A DNA stretch of 64,000 nucleotides from Rhabditoides inermis (GCA_963966185.1 CAWZYM010000272.1:936001-1000000); one strand, 5' to 3'. Positions 36,192 through 50,207 are shown, numbered from the stretch's first letter. Notes: generated from the sequence alone by a model not told the origin. A program made the numbers and translations.

Positions 36192-39100
36192 TTTTTTATC
36201 TCTTCAGAAATTTTTTCTTCGTTAGTTGACTCACACCAAATGATTTCATATGTTTCGCTCCGTTGTTTGTGTAGAGTGACTTGCTGGCTGGTCGGGAAGC
36301 TGTTCTTTTGAATGTGGCTGACGTTGTGTTGGTTGTTTGCAAAACAAAAAAACATGTGCTTGATTTGGTTCTAATATTCCAAATGTGTGTTGTTTCAGCT
36401 GCGTACTCTGCGCTGCGCGGACGGGAGCAGCGAGAAGGACCTGTTCGAGTTGTGCAAGCAGAAGAGGGACTGGGTGCTGGATCAGGTGCGGGGGGAAGGG
36501 CGGAAGGGAGGAGGGAGGGGGAGCGGAGTGACGCGCGAGTGAAGAAACAGTCAGTGTGCACGAGGAAACTTGGATCTTCGAATGTGTCGGCGTACAGAAT
36601 GAAAGTGTCTGAGAAGTGTTTTAAACCAACGAATGTGGAAAGAGTGAAGTAGACATTGAAGTGCTTGACTGTTGTCAGTTTCGACAAAACAAACCACTCA
36701 GGTATTGTCTTTCGAATCGCACCCCCAAAACACTGGAACTGCCTCGAGAACACACCCGAGTACTCTGTGATGATTCTAACATTGTGTTTGCTTATTGACC
36801 ACCAGCATAGCATCAATCAATCAATCATTTATCCAGAATCGCTATATCCTGACTATACAACAAGTGCATACGGCACACCACAAGGGCTAAGCGCTGGGAG
36901 AAACACAGTTTAGCAACGGGGATGGTAGGGTCGAAGGTCGAAAGTCGATATTTGATCGATAATCAGTCGATAATGATTCGATTTCCTTTTTGCGATTCGA
37001 TTTCCTTTTTCTCGTGCAGGTGGCGTTCGGTGTGGCGCGGGGCGAGGTGTCGGACGGGGAGCTGGCGGCGTTTGTCGCCTACGCCATAGCCTTCCCCAAC
37101 GCCTTCCTCGCTCTCATCGACACGTACGACGTGCTGCGGTGGGTGGGACAAGGGCGACGACCGTGGATTTGTTCTTTCTTTTTGCTGGGAAAATGTGTGT
37201 TTCAGTCATCATTGCCGACTGACGATTTTCTGAGTAGAAAATGGATGACTGATTGTGGTGATACTATAGTTGGAAACGCACTCGTCTTTCGCACATGACG
37301 TGGCGTGATGTTGCTATCCCTAGAGTATGACTAAACCAGAAACTGGAAGCGCTTTGCTTTCATCGTTCCGTCTGAACACGGCGCAGTTGCAGGTCTGGCG
37401 TGATCAACTTCATCTCGGTGTCGCTGGCGCTGGACGAGATGGGCTACCGCTCGCTCGGCTGCCGCATCGACTCGGGCGACCTCTCCTACCTGTCTAAGGA
37501 GATTCGCGCCAAGTTCAAGAAGGTCGCCGACATGTGAGTTGACGAAGAGGCCTAATCGCTTTTAATTTATAGTGGCTTAATCGCTTAACGGTTTTTTAGG
37601 TTTTTATTGTTATTTTTTTTCGATTTTAAAGATTCCTGTGTGCAAGCAGGTGGAATCAGCCGAATTTTTGTGGATCATAAAGTGCTTTTCGTTTAGTGAG
37701 GTGAGCCTGGAGTGGGTGCACTCTCTGACGATTGTGGCGTCGAACGATATCAACGAGGAGACGATCATGTGGGTAGGAGAGGAAGAGAGGAACACGGAAA
37801 GAGTGAGGGAAGAAGAGGAGGAGAAGAGAGAGAGAGAGAATGGAGAGCATCGTTTAGGTCTCTGAACGAGCAGCAGCACTCTATCGACGCGTTCGGCGTC
37901 GGCACCCACCTGGTCACGTGCCAGAAGCAGCCCGCGCTCGGCTGCGTGTTTAAGGTAGGGTGGAGAGAGAAGCGTGTGTGCTGGCTAGTGTGTAGATCTC
38001 TATACGTGTACTTCTGGTCTACGTGGACAAGGCGAGCGAGAGAGGTTATGCTTGGCGAGTTTTCATTTGCGTTGCCATCCGCAAATTCAGTCCATGTCTC
38101 CTGATTGGTCGAGCCAATTCATTGTGAATTGTATCTTTTTTCAAATACGTCAGTGTGGGGTGTGGCTACAACCTATAACTATTTTACTCGTCAGAAATGC
38201 ATACTATCCGTTTAAAGAGCAAACGTATAATATGTGTAATACTCGACTGAAACATCTGTCAGTGTTTGCCTATGTCTAAAAGACGGTTGCACTACGATAG
38301 TAGGAAGGATTGTTTGGAAGGAAGGAGCAGCTACTATCATGTGCACTTCCTTCCTCCTATCTTGCACTATGAACTTTGACACGCAGTTGAATGATCAATT
38401 TTTGTTTTGTTTACTCTACTTCGTGAGCACCTGTCAATCAAAAGTGAGTTGCATTGTTGCATACACGTTTTCATCGCTCCTCACCGGCAATCATGTCCGA
38501 TTACGTTTACGATGAGCTCACCACACGAAACTACAATGGTGCTATCGCGTATTCCGGCTATTTTAACGAAAACTACTACTTCATTCGCAGTTTGGACCAT
38601 CCTAATCACTACTTGTACATTTTGTTATAGATATACGTTGCTATCTGCGTTATTCTGGGTTGTTCTAACTTGGAGTGTACCTCATTCCGAAGTGTACTGT
38701 ATACTATCATGTAAGCATTTAACTATGCAAATGAGCAGTTTTCAAGATGCAATAGTTCACATTTTCTATTTAAGATATTCGTTATTGTCATATTCAAAAC
38801 TCTAGTTTCCTTGATATTTTTTCGGGAATTCTCGAAGACGATGTCGATAGTGGTACCGTGACACGATGTTGTGCTATCTTTGTCATGAATTTATTTTCAA
38901 AACTCATACATCCTATCTCCTACTTAATATTCAACCAGTTGGTCAACAAATGTTCCTATTTATTTCATAGTACATTTCAGAAATATGCGCAAGGCTATCA
39001 CACGAAAACTGCGCAAGAACAACCCGAAAAAAAACAAAATCTATTCAAGACTTCCGCGAATAACCAACAGACATCCAGACAAACCGCATCCAACCTCGTT

Positions 39101-41088
39101 CAAGTTTTATGATTCACGGATAATCCAGTAAAATGTTCGTTGAATCGGAAATTGAACATTCCCGAAACGATTCGCGGCTTCTCCCCGAATAAAGTCTTAA
39201 ACACAATCCTTCAAATCGGCATGAACGAAGTTTTATTGGAAATTCCGATACGGCACGTCTGAAGAGATTACTGTAGCAGTTTACATTTTCTTCACAAAAT
39301 CAAACGTCCCGATCACATCTCATGTTCTTCGTCATTTGCTTCTCTTTCTTCTCCCTAATTTTTTTGTCGTCAGTCAGCCTTTTGTTGTTGCTGGCAAAAC
39401 GTGCCAGTGCGTGCGAGATTCAACGAGAAAGATATATGACACACTGCAAGACAACAACTCGCGAGTTACAGAAAAGTTTTCAATAAACATTGATTCCAAT
39501 TTGATAATTAGCTTATTCACATTAGAACGTAATATGATTGCAAGTACATATCTATTCATAAATCGATCTATTGATCATTTTAATCGGACGTATAATAGAC
39601 TCTCTCAAAATATTGCAGTGTAACCATTTTTGTGAACATCAAACAAATGGTACATCGAACAGCATGCATATCAGATTATTCTCGGCGTTCATAGTTTATC
39701 TCTGTTGTGCTAATTTTCTCATATGAACACGTAGCGTAGTAGTACCGCTCTAGGAATGAATGTACGAAACTACTTACGAATGCAATAATGTGCATGCTAC
39801 CGCACGGTTCGGATAGTTGCACAGTGGACAGTGGCGCTCGCACTGACCGCGCCGCAAGCACGCGACGCGCCAGCTCCACTGCGAATTACCAGCAAGCGCT
39901 AGAGCGCGATAATTTCTTCACTGAAATCGCCATGCGCCCATTCACTCGCAAAGCGGTCTGTGCGCGCGCCGCTCTCTCTGTGGGGCGCGCTGTGCAACTA
40001 TCCGGGCCGTGTACCGTATTGGCTTAGAAAATTAGAAAGCAACGTTCTGCGGGTTTCATCTTGGTTACCCAAGTTTTTTTTTTCAAAACGAAAACATTAT
40101 CTAATAGAATCTGATCGTTGTTCAACCATCTTTATGAAACGCATGGAAAAGGTGAATTCATTTGCAGGCTCATTATACAAATAATGTTATTTGGGTTTGA
40201 AAAAAGTTATTAATGTAAATTTGACATTGTTCCTGAACCAAATACAATAGTCCGAAATGATTAACTCTTTTGCGAAACAGTCAGACGGTTGAGCATCGTA
40301 GCTGTCCGCTTCACGCGATTTATGTCGATGGGCACACAATTGTATGCCACCGACTTTATGGGAGTTTGATGATGAAATCATGTGCTTCTCTTTACAGCTG
40401 GTGGCGATCGGCGGCCACCCGAAGATCAAGTTATCGCAAGAGGTGAGCAAGATTACCATCCCAGGAAGGAAGCGCTTCTACCGCATATACGGAAAGAGCG
40501 GATACAGGTGCGTGCGAGGTCGGATGTTTCAATTGACTTTGAAAACGCAGTGGAGTTGAAAGACGGAGAAGGGAAAACGGGGAACGGGCGTAGAAATTGT
40601 TGGGCAAATGAGAACGGATGTTTGCGACTAGTTTATAAAAAGAGAAATGTTGATAGAAATGTATGAGAAGAAAGAAGTATGTGTGTTATTTATAAATCTC
40701 TGAATCAGTCTAATATGAAATCAGATGATTTGTTACCTATTATTGACTGGTGTGTTTGTTTTAGCATTCTGGATCTGATGACGCTGGGCGATGAGCCGGA
40801 GCCGGTGCCCAACCAGCAGATACTCTGCAGACACCCCTTCGAGGTCGGGTCATTTCTTGTGAAATAGACAAGCGCTCTTTTCAAACAACCACAGCGTTTA
40901 CTCGAAAGCGTTCTGGTTGTCTCATCTGCAGTGTTTTTCGATGTGATTGTGTGAATGAGTGTGTGTGTCTAGGAGTCGAAGCGCGCTCTGGTGGTGGCGT
41001 CTCGGGTGGAGCCCCTACACGAGGTGTTCTGGAAGGACGGACGCATACAGAAACAGCTGCCCAGTCTCGATAAGATCAAGGTGCGCGA

Positions 41089-41131
<43 letters not shown>

Positions 41132-41721
41132 GGAATGGAAAGATGGGGAGAGGAGAACACCGAGCGATGACTGAACCGTTGTTTCCGCAGGATGATCTGC
41201 CGACGCTGGAGCAACTCAAGGTTGCAGTAGAGTTGTGATTGTGATAGAGCGTAGTGGCTGACTAACATGCACATCGTATTGCTCCGGCGGCAGATTTGAA
41301 TCGCTTTTTTCAGGCGCACGTGAACAGCTCGATTTGCTCGCTGCGCAAGGACCACCGGCGCTACCTCAACCCTACACCGTATAAGGTAAGAGAGGGAAGG
41401 ATTGAAGGAAGAGAGAGAGATAGAGGAGAGAGAGAGAGAGAGAGAAAGAGACCTCTGTTGCAGAACGACGGCGATTGGTCGTTTGCCAATAGGCATCGAG
41501 TAGGCGCACTTTGATTTCCATAGTCAGACATGATATGAGTTGTGCTTGTGCTTCTAGATTGACTCGATAGACAGAGGCGAGGCGTCGTTCACCATGTATT
41601 CCTCTTTCTCATCGTTTATTTGCTGTCATCTGTGTCGTTGCAGGTTTCGGTGAGTGAGAAGCTGTACAACTTCCTGCACGCGATCTGGCTCCAAAACGCC
41701 CCGATCGGACAGCTGGAGTGA
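33476..41721 (+). CDS. NAPRT: Nicotinate phosphoribosyltransferase (567 aa, 18 exons)
   Basis: Exons: 33476-33574, 33694-33780, 34073-34145, 34255-34382, 34607-34723, 35870-35966, 36035-36144, 36399-36485, 37020-37138, 37393-37533, 37697-37768, 37858-37954, 40398-40507, 40765-40843, 40973-41080, 41191-41220, 41314-41385, 41644-41721; 568 codons with stop. The vertebrate enzyme is about 540 aa. It joins nicotinate to PRPP, with ATP hydrolysis, to make nicotinate mononucleotide, the first step of Preiss-Handler NAD synthesis in the cytosol. Family motifs: N-terminal [49 protein letters not shown], the [21 protein letters not shown] strand-loop followed by [32 protein letters not shown], the [11 protein letters not shown] strand and [11 protein letters not shown] (phosphate-binding loop). 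One exon ends 9 bp before a foldback transposon. The start [11 protein letters not shown] was chosen because the ATG opens the same exon as the first conserved block. Confidence 0.93.
34733..35497. mobile_element. Foldback element (long-TIR MITE) in a NAPRT intron
   Basis: The left arm 34733-34961 and the right arm 35270-35497 are inverted copies (about 229 bp each, roughly 90% identical by eye). Both start TTCTGAAACACTTTTTATAT at the outer ends. About 300 bp of AT-rich loop lies between. It has no coding capacity, so it is non-autonomous. I see no clear target duplication. It lies in the intron after the exon ending 34723, starting 9 bp past the splice donor. Confidence 0.88.
36486..37019 (+). 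other. NAPRT intron
   Basis: 534 bp with no gene or repeat recognised beyond a short direct repeat (GATTCGATTTCCTTTTT) just before the acceptor at 37019. Confidence 0.5.
37955..40397 (+). other. Largest NAPRT intron
   Basis: 2.44 kb. It holds a short imperfect hairpin at about 38286-38368 (GCACTACGATAGTAGGAAGGA versus TCCTTCCTCCTATCTTGCA) and the inverted-repeat element at about 39796-40020. The remainder is AT-rich unique-looking sequence with no supported ORF. Confidence 0.5.
39796..40020. mobile_element. Candidate short TIR element
   Basis: CGGATAGTTGCACAG (39809-39823) is the exact reverse complement of CTGTGCAACTATCCG (about 39993-40007). Similarity extends outward to about 25-28 bp (CACGG before, CCGTG after). 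The interior is GC-rich with no ORF. No target duplication is visible, so the outer limits are approximate. Confidence 0.5.
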
Positions 41722-41865
41722 TTGGGACAATCGATTTATCGATTGATCCCTCAGATTTCTATCCCCTCACCCCGTTTTCGCAAGCAACAGCGTTCACGTG
41801 ACATTGTGTTTGGTAGATTTTCGAATGATACCAAGTGCATAATACAATCAATTGCCCACAACCGC

Positions 41866-41909
<44 letters not shown>

Positions 41910-42488
41910 CCGTGTATACTCGCCTAGTTGATAGTGAGTTGAGAGTGAGAGATTCCGAAAAGATGGTATTTATAATGCTGGCTAGTGTGTAGATCTGTTA
42001 GTCAGTAGTTTTTTTTGTGTATTTCTCATTTGTATGCCATATTGTATTCACTCATTTTTCAGATTCCATTTTTTTGTAAAGTTCTTGCCCCTTATTTTTT
42101 CTGTAAATTCGCATGTTTTTCAACGAGAAGTTATAAAGTTTTTATTATTATTAAAAAACGTAGTTTGAAATCCGTGTCATGTGTATGTTTGTAGGTGTCA
42201 GTACCGAGATACTATCTTGTTTTTGTGTTTGCAGACGCTGTCGCTGTAACATGGTATGCACATGGGCATGGCAATTATATCAATATGTTGATCGAAATGA
42301 CCTTTGGCGGCGTGCATTTCACCCCTTATCATATCACTCGCTACTTCGCACACTGCCCTGTTTTCTATAAATTTCCATGAAAACATTGATGTTTTCCCGC
42401 GTCCGTGTTATCAGTCGCTACTGATGATCTTATAAATAGAAAGGGAACTTATTTGCAGTGATTTGAGAACGATTGTCGTTCACGAAAC
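41722..42488 (+). promoter_or_regulatory. NAPRT 3' flank and ATIC promoter region
   Basis: A (CT)n tract lies at about 41873-41905. A TATA box, TTATAAATAG, sits at 42430-42439, about 50 bp before the ATIC ATG at 42489. TTTGCAG ending at about 42457 could be a spliced-leader acceptor just upstream of the ATG. NAPRT and ATIC are thus about 770 bp apart, head to tail. Confidence 0.55.
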
Positions 42489-43140
42489 ATGTCGGACAAG
42501 GAGATTGGTGAGTTGTCGTTTATGCGTTTTTTTCCAGTTGAAGCTTTTTGAATGTTTTTTTACTGTTGTTTAATTTGCTTGCAGCGATTCTTTCTGTGTG
42601 GGACAAGACGGGTGTGGCGGATCTGGCGAAGCGACTGCAGCAGAAGGGGCTCAAGTGGGACAGCTTCCCTCTCCCACTCATTCTCTCTCTCTCTCTCTCA
42701 TTCCTGCACACCGTGCTTGCAGGCTGGTGGCCAGCGGCGGCACGGCGACCCTGCTTCGCAAGGAGGGCCTCGATGTGAGGTGAGTGTGTCTCTCTCTCTT
42801 CCACTGTGTCTCCACACGTGATGTGTCGCAGCGACGTGTCCGACATCACGTCGTTCGCGGAGATGCTGGGCGGTCGGGTGAAGACGCTCCACCCGGCAGT
42901 CCACGGAGGCATCCTGGCAAGAGACAGCGAGCAGGACAGGGCAGACATGAAGGTGCGCGCGAAGTCTCTCTCTCTCTCTCATTCAGCAGGCGATTTCGTT
43001 TTCTCTCGTAGCGGCCAGCACTCCACGAATATCTTGTAACGTTCAGCTAGTCATACCATTTCGATTGTGTTCATCGTGGTTAGCATGGGTTGATTTCATA
43101 CGTGATGGATACTGGTTTTCGGTGATCCCAAAGAACTTCC

Positions 43141-43179
<39 letters not shown>

Positions 43180-46100
43180 GCAAAGTTCAATCTTTGTTAC
43201 GATTTTTGTAAACATTTTTTTCAAGTTTTTCAATACACCTTTGCTCATATAAGATCTCTGTGTTGACTTCCAGGGAAGTTTCAGCTTGTTTTCCCGCTTT
43301 GTTCACTTGTTGTTGTTTACATCTTCGTGAGTGTTGTTTACGCTCTGCCGAAATTGGAAATCTTCGATTTGACTTTTGAGGGTTTTCACATTGTTCACTC
43401 GTTTAGTGGTTGTTGTTGACTTGTTGTGGTTTTCAAATTACTCTTCATCATACACTAATGCGAGAAAAATTGATAGTCTGCGAAGGTTTTTGAGAGTCTA
43501 CGTGACGTGGTGTTTGAGAACGACCATTACGGGCAGACATCACACTGTCTATAAAAGGCCAAGGATAACATGTTATTCAGTAGCCTACTCGGTATGCGCG
43601 TGGCGGTTTATGAGATTTTGCACAACGTCTCTCTCTCTCTCTCTCTCTCACTCTCTCACTCTCTCTCTCTCTTTTCGCCTAGCCACATGTATATTCAATT
43701 TAGCATATTGAAAACAGCACTGACCACCTCAATTCTCTCCAGGTGTTTCATGTTTATGCTCGGTCATAACTGAACGTTATTGCTCTTCTGACGTGTGCGC
43801 ACACACTCTCGAGCGCAAAAATCGCGCTCTCAACTCTCAACAATCGCGCTAATTCACAAATTTACGAGCATCGGACAGTGAGATTCTGTCAGTTTGTCGC
43901 TTGCGTTTTCTCCTATCGCTGCCCGACAAATGATGCTGTTCTCTTGCGTGCTTCACATTTTCCCGCTCGGAAAAAGTTATCACCCACGTAATCTTGATGA
44001 ATCGTTCAGTTTCGTTGTTGTGCGCTGCGCTTTGTTTTCCGACCGCGAGTGTAGTTGCTGCCCGAAGGCTTTCTGGAGTTTTGTATGCAAGTTTATGTTG
44101 CAAACGCGCGCGTCGTTTCCGGTGTTGGTCCTGTTTGGCGGAGCACTCACCTGGCCGCTCATGCGCACTGGAGCTACCCGACAGGATTCATATAGGCCAC
44201 TTCCACTTGCAACTTCCTCCATCCGCGCAGCAGGCATTGCCCTCTGCTCTCACCTCACCACTGTATCACAGCTACAGTAGCGCTCACTGAGTCATTTGTT
44301 TAAAAACGCTTCCACGATCAAACCATGCGTTCGAATGCGTCTGATGGGCCGTTTTTTTAGAAGACGAATCGCACCGAAAACTATTTGCACATCATTCAAA
44401 CGATTGAAAGCATTTGCATGCGCTGTTGACGCGTGAGCTGAGCTGGTGTTCTCCCACGGGGCTCTCACCCTCTTCCTCCCCCCGCTCCTCGATCACTCAT
44501 AAGGCGTCTGTGTGTGTGTGTGTGTGTGGCGAGAGGGACACTGCCAATCTCTCACGTCTCGCGTCGTTTGCACGCCTGTTGCAGTGACGTGTGTTTTCGG
44601 CGTGTATACTAGTTTGCTCGCAGCAAAAACGCGGTTCTTTTGCGGCCTGGCGAGAAAGATAATTAGGTGGTTTTTGGAGGGGCGCGCGGGCGCTGGAAAG
44701 GAAAGGAAAGAGAGGAGAGGGGTAATATCCGGGGCGCGTCTGTCTCCGCGGTTCATCTTTTTCCGCGTTTCACCCGTCGACAAGTCATCTTTTTCACGCG
44801 GAAGAGGAAGGGCTCGACGAATTATTCGCCGCTCTTTCCTTTTCCATCGCTTCACTCGCCGAGGTCGGTGCTTTTGTGAGCTAGTTTGTTCACACTACTC
44901 AACGTAGTCATTCTCATGTGGGTTACAGAAAGAATGTTTCCGTGTTTCTAGCTGGCTGGAGTCACTTAGTGGTCATTGTCTCTTTCTTGTCTCTTTGCGT
45001 CTTATCGAGCGCTCGTAATGAGTGCACACTCATTGCCGTGCGCTCGTTTCCGCCTTCTTCATTTCGACACTTCTACTGTAAGCACCGTTTCAGTCTCGAT
45101 AGTGAGTACGGCAGTAATGTATGGCATTCAATGTTCCGAGTGCCTCTGTCACCGTATCTTCTGGCTGGCTTTGTGTAGCATTTTTCAAAGTGAGTGGATG
45201 AGTATAGGCGGCGTGCAGCTTTTCATTCTACTGTCTCACACTATTGTTGTTAAAAAGAATTCGTTTCTTTCCACAGTAATTTCATTTCGATATACGTTTT
45301 TATGACCTTTTTTTTAAGTCTTCTGTCCTTTTTATTTAGTCTTCGATGTGAGCGCTCCTGTTAAGTATCTATTGTTTATTAGTAGTCTAGAAGAGAACAA
45401 TTCCAAAACACATTACTATTGGGTTTTCACGCAGTACTACGCTTTTGGTAGCAGTTTCTTCATGATAGTTTATTCTCCAGAACCAATTGTTTTTGGTGTG
45501 GTTTTTTTTTTATTGTTGGTATTGCGTTTATCTCACTACTCATAGCGAGTAACAAGGATATAGCCGTACCAATTGTTCTCAGCCGAAAACAAGACAGAGC
45601 CTTGGATTATAACGACTGTGAGAACTAAATTAGTTCAACTGACGTGCTATATAAGCACGCTAGTCGATAAACACAACTGTTAGTAAGATAAAACACCGTC
45701 TCCGACGGTCACAATTCACAGATTCTTGACAGCACGCTTGAACGACTGTTTGGTCTCCTCCAATACAGCCTTCTCCGGTAGGGCATTCCAAAGCCTTCTC
45801 AACTCGTTCACCGGGTAGTCGTGCAGTCTCGCACTTGTCACCACAGGCTCCATCACTCTCAGTGAGTGGCCACCGCGTGCTGTCCTTCTCACTCCACTGT
45901 CCGACACCAGGACCAGCATTCCATCTGGAGGGGCTCGCACTCCGTGCACATAATTCCACATGAGCACCCTCCTTCTTTCGCTCACGGTCTTCTTCACCGT
46001 GTTCCACTTAGCCTTCTCTAGCACTCGGCTATCCGATGACGTGAAATCATTCTGCACCAGCCTCGCTGCATGCACATTTACTCTTTCGAGTCTTGCCCTG

Positions 46101-49100
46101 TCCGTCTCGTTTGCAGGAAACCATCCTTCTGCCGCATATAGCAGTCCTGGCTCAATACACGCCTTGTACACTCTCTCGAAGGCGCTTCGAGCCCACTTCC
46201 TCATAGTTCGCACCAAAGCACCAATAGCTTGGCGAGCCTTCGTCACCCTCTCAGCCACGTGACCACTGAAGTTCATCAGTGGATCAATTGTCACTCCGAG
46301 ATATTTGTACTTGCTAGTACACTCGAGCTCTGTTCCAGCAATATGCAGATTCACCTCAAAATCTGGTTCCTTCTCATACACTCCCATTCGAATCACCTTG
46401 CACTTTCCCGCATTCAGCTTCATTCCCATCTCTGAGAAGAGCCCACTCAGTTTCTCCACATCTTCTTGTGCATTCTCTTTGTCTCCATCGGTAAGATACC
46501 GAGAGACATATACCGTATCGTCGGCGTATTGAACAATGCGCGCCCCTTCATTCAATTGTATCGACCCCACTCGATTCACGTAACAATTGAATAGAAGTGG
46601 TCCTAGGATACTTCCCTGCGGCACTCCACTCACAACCTCCTTCTCTTCACTCAGGGTCCCGTTCACTCGCACTCGCATCCTCCTGTTAGACAGATAATCT
46701 TTTATCAATCTGAGGTACGAATCGGCAAGGTTGAATTCTTGTCTTAGAACATTTACCAAATGTCCAAGAGGGATCGTATCGAAAGCTTTCGAAATATCGA
46801 AAAACACTGCAACCGCCCGAGCAGCCTTCCTCTTACAACTCTGCAGGCACTCGCTCATTCCATACTGGAAACTCAGTACCGCGTCCACAGTGCTCCTTCC
46901 CTTCCGGAATCCAAACTGATTCGGAGACAGCTTCCGGTCAACCTCTCCAACCATCATTCCAAACACGTACTCTTCTGCCATCTTGCTCACAATAGGTAGC
47001 AGTGACACCGGCCGGAAATCGACTGGGTGCTGTGGGTGTTCTACTTTCTGAATGGGTGATATCACCGCTTCCTTCCATCCCCGAGGGAACTTCTCCTCGT
47101 GTAGACACCGATTGATCATAGCCACGATTGGCGCAGTCAATGGTTTCACACACCTCTTCAACAACCGCACAGTTATTCCATCTATTCCACTCGCCTTCTG
47201 CTCGGATGCCTCTCGTATGTACTTCTCCACAAACTCTCTCGAGCAGGGAGGGATTCTCTCCGCATCCGATGCAATCTCCGGCATCTCACTTTCCATTGTG
47301 TTTCCCACTTTGACAAACTGCTCCATGAGCATGTCTGCCTTCTGCTGATCTGACACAGCCATCTTCCCATTTGAGTCAATCAGATCGGGGATTTCCTTGC
47401 CCTTCGTTTTCCCTGTCAGACACTCAATCGTCTTCCAGAAATCTGTGGGACTCTCTACAGAGGCAAATTTCTTATCAAAGAAATTCTTCTTCTCGTTGTC
47501 TCTTTAGCCAGCTCTTTTCGTGCATGTCTAAACGCAGCTTTTGCCTTGCTGTCTCCCCTTTCCTTGCTCAACTTGTGCAGTGCGTCTTTCCGCCGCTGCA
47601 AGGTCTTGACACTCTCGCTCATCCACTCGCACCCTCTTCTCCTGCGGAATGTTTTGAGCGGTATCCACTTCTGCATACCCGCTTTAACCACATCCACAAA
47701 CTTTCTCCACATGTCATCAATCGACAGACTCCTATCCTCTATCCACTCACATCGCACTTCTTTTCCAAGAAACTCTATCAGACCCGTCCAGTTTGCCTTC
47801 TTGAAATCGTAGCCTTTCACTGGCTTCTCCTTTCGATTCTCGCATCGAATGCATGTGTCAACCATGATGGGTTCATGTTCTTTCTCGACAGGAGCGAGGT
47901 GCTCCACTCCAGCTATCCTCACTCGCCTGCTCACCATCATAATATCAATCAATCGGTTTCGATGTGTCACGTGTGAAACGACTTGTTTCATCGAGTGTTC
48001 AGCGCACACCTCCTTGAGGTTCGCCGACTCACTATTGTTCCAACACACATTCATATCTCCTCCGATAATCACATCCATCGATGTATCTCTCTGAGATAAC
48101 CACGAGTCCAGCTCATCCACAAACTCCTCAATCTTAGCTGTCGACATAGCTCTAGTCGGGCTACGGTAGACCGAGGCCACCACGAACTGACTCCTTTTCT
48201 CTCCCCTGCATTTCACCGCCACTAATTCCAAAGAGGTCTCTTCCTTCACCAGTGAGGGGCGCAACGCACTGTTCACATACAGTGCCACTCCCCCTCTTCC
48301 CGCTGTCCGGTCCTTCCGGAACAGTTCATACCCAGCCACTTTCAGTTCTTTGCTCTCGATCCCATTGTCCAACTTCGTTTCTTGTACTCCAATAACATGC
48401 GGTTTGTACGTATCCGCCACTCTCCTCAGATCATCTATCTTCCCTCTCAATCCGTTGATATTCAGTGATATCATGCGTACACAATGGGGCTCACTCTCTC
48501 CCGTCTCTACTACGACACTCTCCAGCACAGCCCGTTTCCCCTTAGGGCGAGTGAGCGGACTGTCAAAGAAGAGTCCATCGAGATCGGGAAGAGTTGAGTG
48601 ACTGCCATGCAGTTCACACTCAGAACACACCCATGACGTCATTCCCTCCTCAACCCTCTTTCTCTCTTCCCTCGTCATCCCCGTACATCTCCCATGGGTT
48701 TTGTTCCAGCATGTTGCACATGCAATCACATTCTCCCCCAAGTGAGCCATACACACTGCACAACTCGCACTTGTTCCCGGCCCATCTCCATTTCCATTCA
48801 TTTTCTCCATTACGCTCGTGTTCGACGACAAGCACGAGGCAGGGGCCGTCCGCGCCTCCTCCTTATCAACTGGTATCACAGACCAGAGGGGATGCTGAGT
48901 GACCGGTGCGCACGCACACCTGGATCACACACACAGCAGAGCCACCTCTCCACACACAGAGAACAGACACGACTGACTCTCTCTCGCCAGGCAGGGGCCG
49001 TCCGCGCCTCCTCCTTATCAACTGGTATCACAGACCAGAGGGGATGCTGAGTGACCGGTGCGCACGCACACCTGGATCACACACACAGCAGAGCCACCTC

Positions 49101-50154
49101 TCCACACACAGAGAACAGACACGACTGACTCTCTCTCGCCAGGCAGGGGCCGTCCGCGCCTCCTCCTTATCAACTGGTATCACAGACCAGAGGGGATGCT
49201 GAGTGACCGGTGCGCACGCACACCTGGATCACACACACAGCAGAGCCACCTCTCCACACACAGAGAACAGACACGACTGACTCTCTCTCGCCAGGCAGGG
49301 GCCGTCCGCGCCTCCTCCTTATCAACTGGTATCACAGACCAGAGGGGATGCTGAGTGACCGGTGCGCACGCACACCTGGATCACACACACAGCAGAGCCA
49401 CCTCTCCACACACAGAGAACAGACACGACTGACTCTCTCTCGCCAGGCAGGGGCCGTCCGCGCCTCCTCCTTATCAACTGGTATCACAGACCAGAGGGGA
49501 TGCTGAGTGACCGGTGCGCACGCACACCTGGATCACACACACAGCAGAGCCACCTCTCCACACACAGAGAACAGACACGACTGACTCTCTCTCGCCAGGC
49601 AGGGGCCGTCCGCGCCTCCTCCTTATCAACTGGTATCACAGACCAGAGGGGATGCTGAGTGACCGGTGCGCACGCACACCTGGATCACACACACAGCAGA
49701 GCCACCTCTCTCCACACAGAGAACAGACAAGACTGAATAGAACTTATTAGAACTTAGAACTTATTTACTGTAGTGGCTGACAATGAGTGTCCTTTGAAAT
49801 TAATTCACAAGATTCACATTAAAACAACAAATCACAAAATACACTTTTTGTGTTTTTGTAGTAGATTATTTAACGTAATTCAGAAACCACATCACTGAGG
49901 TACAGTACTAAATTCTATCTATCCTATAGCTATAATCAAATCTGATTTCTTTTACCTTCTATTTTCTGCTATAGCTCGGTTATGTCCCCTGAAACGCTCT
50001 ATGTACACCATAGACTACCGTAATCCGCTGACTACCGTATACTGACTATGTCTACAGTACTCTTTTCAGCGTCTCGGAATCGCGTACGTGTCGGTGGTGG
50101 TGTGCAACTTGTACCCGTTCCGAGAGACTATCGCCCAGCCGAACTGCACTGTGA

Positions 50155-50207
<53 letters not shown>

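Larger units (their letters stand above)
45600..49735 (-). mobile_element. Non-LTR retrotransposon (LINE) with monomer-repeat 5' region
   Basis: A near full-length element antisense to ATIC in its 7-kb intron 4. Order on the minus strand: 5' array of 152-bp monomers, ATG at 48810, PHD finger, apurinic-type endonuclease, reverse transcriptase ending at 45716, then a short 3' UTR containing CGTGCTTATATAGCACG. One frameshift separates the endonuclease and RT frames. The single-ORF PHD-endonuclease-RT order resembles the Jockey/CR1/L2 group, but the clade is not certain. The 3' end is approximate and no target duplication was identified. Confidence 0.85.

Noticed and set aside
48839..49735. CRISPR-like or satellite array
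   Set aside because: Units are directly contiguous without spacers and belong to the LINE 5' end.
48906..49750. Five identical 98-codon open frames
   Set aside because: They are the same frame read through the 152-bp LINE monomers, not genes.
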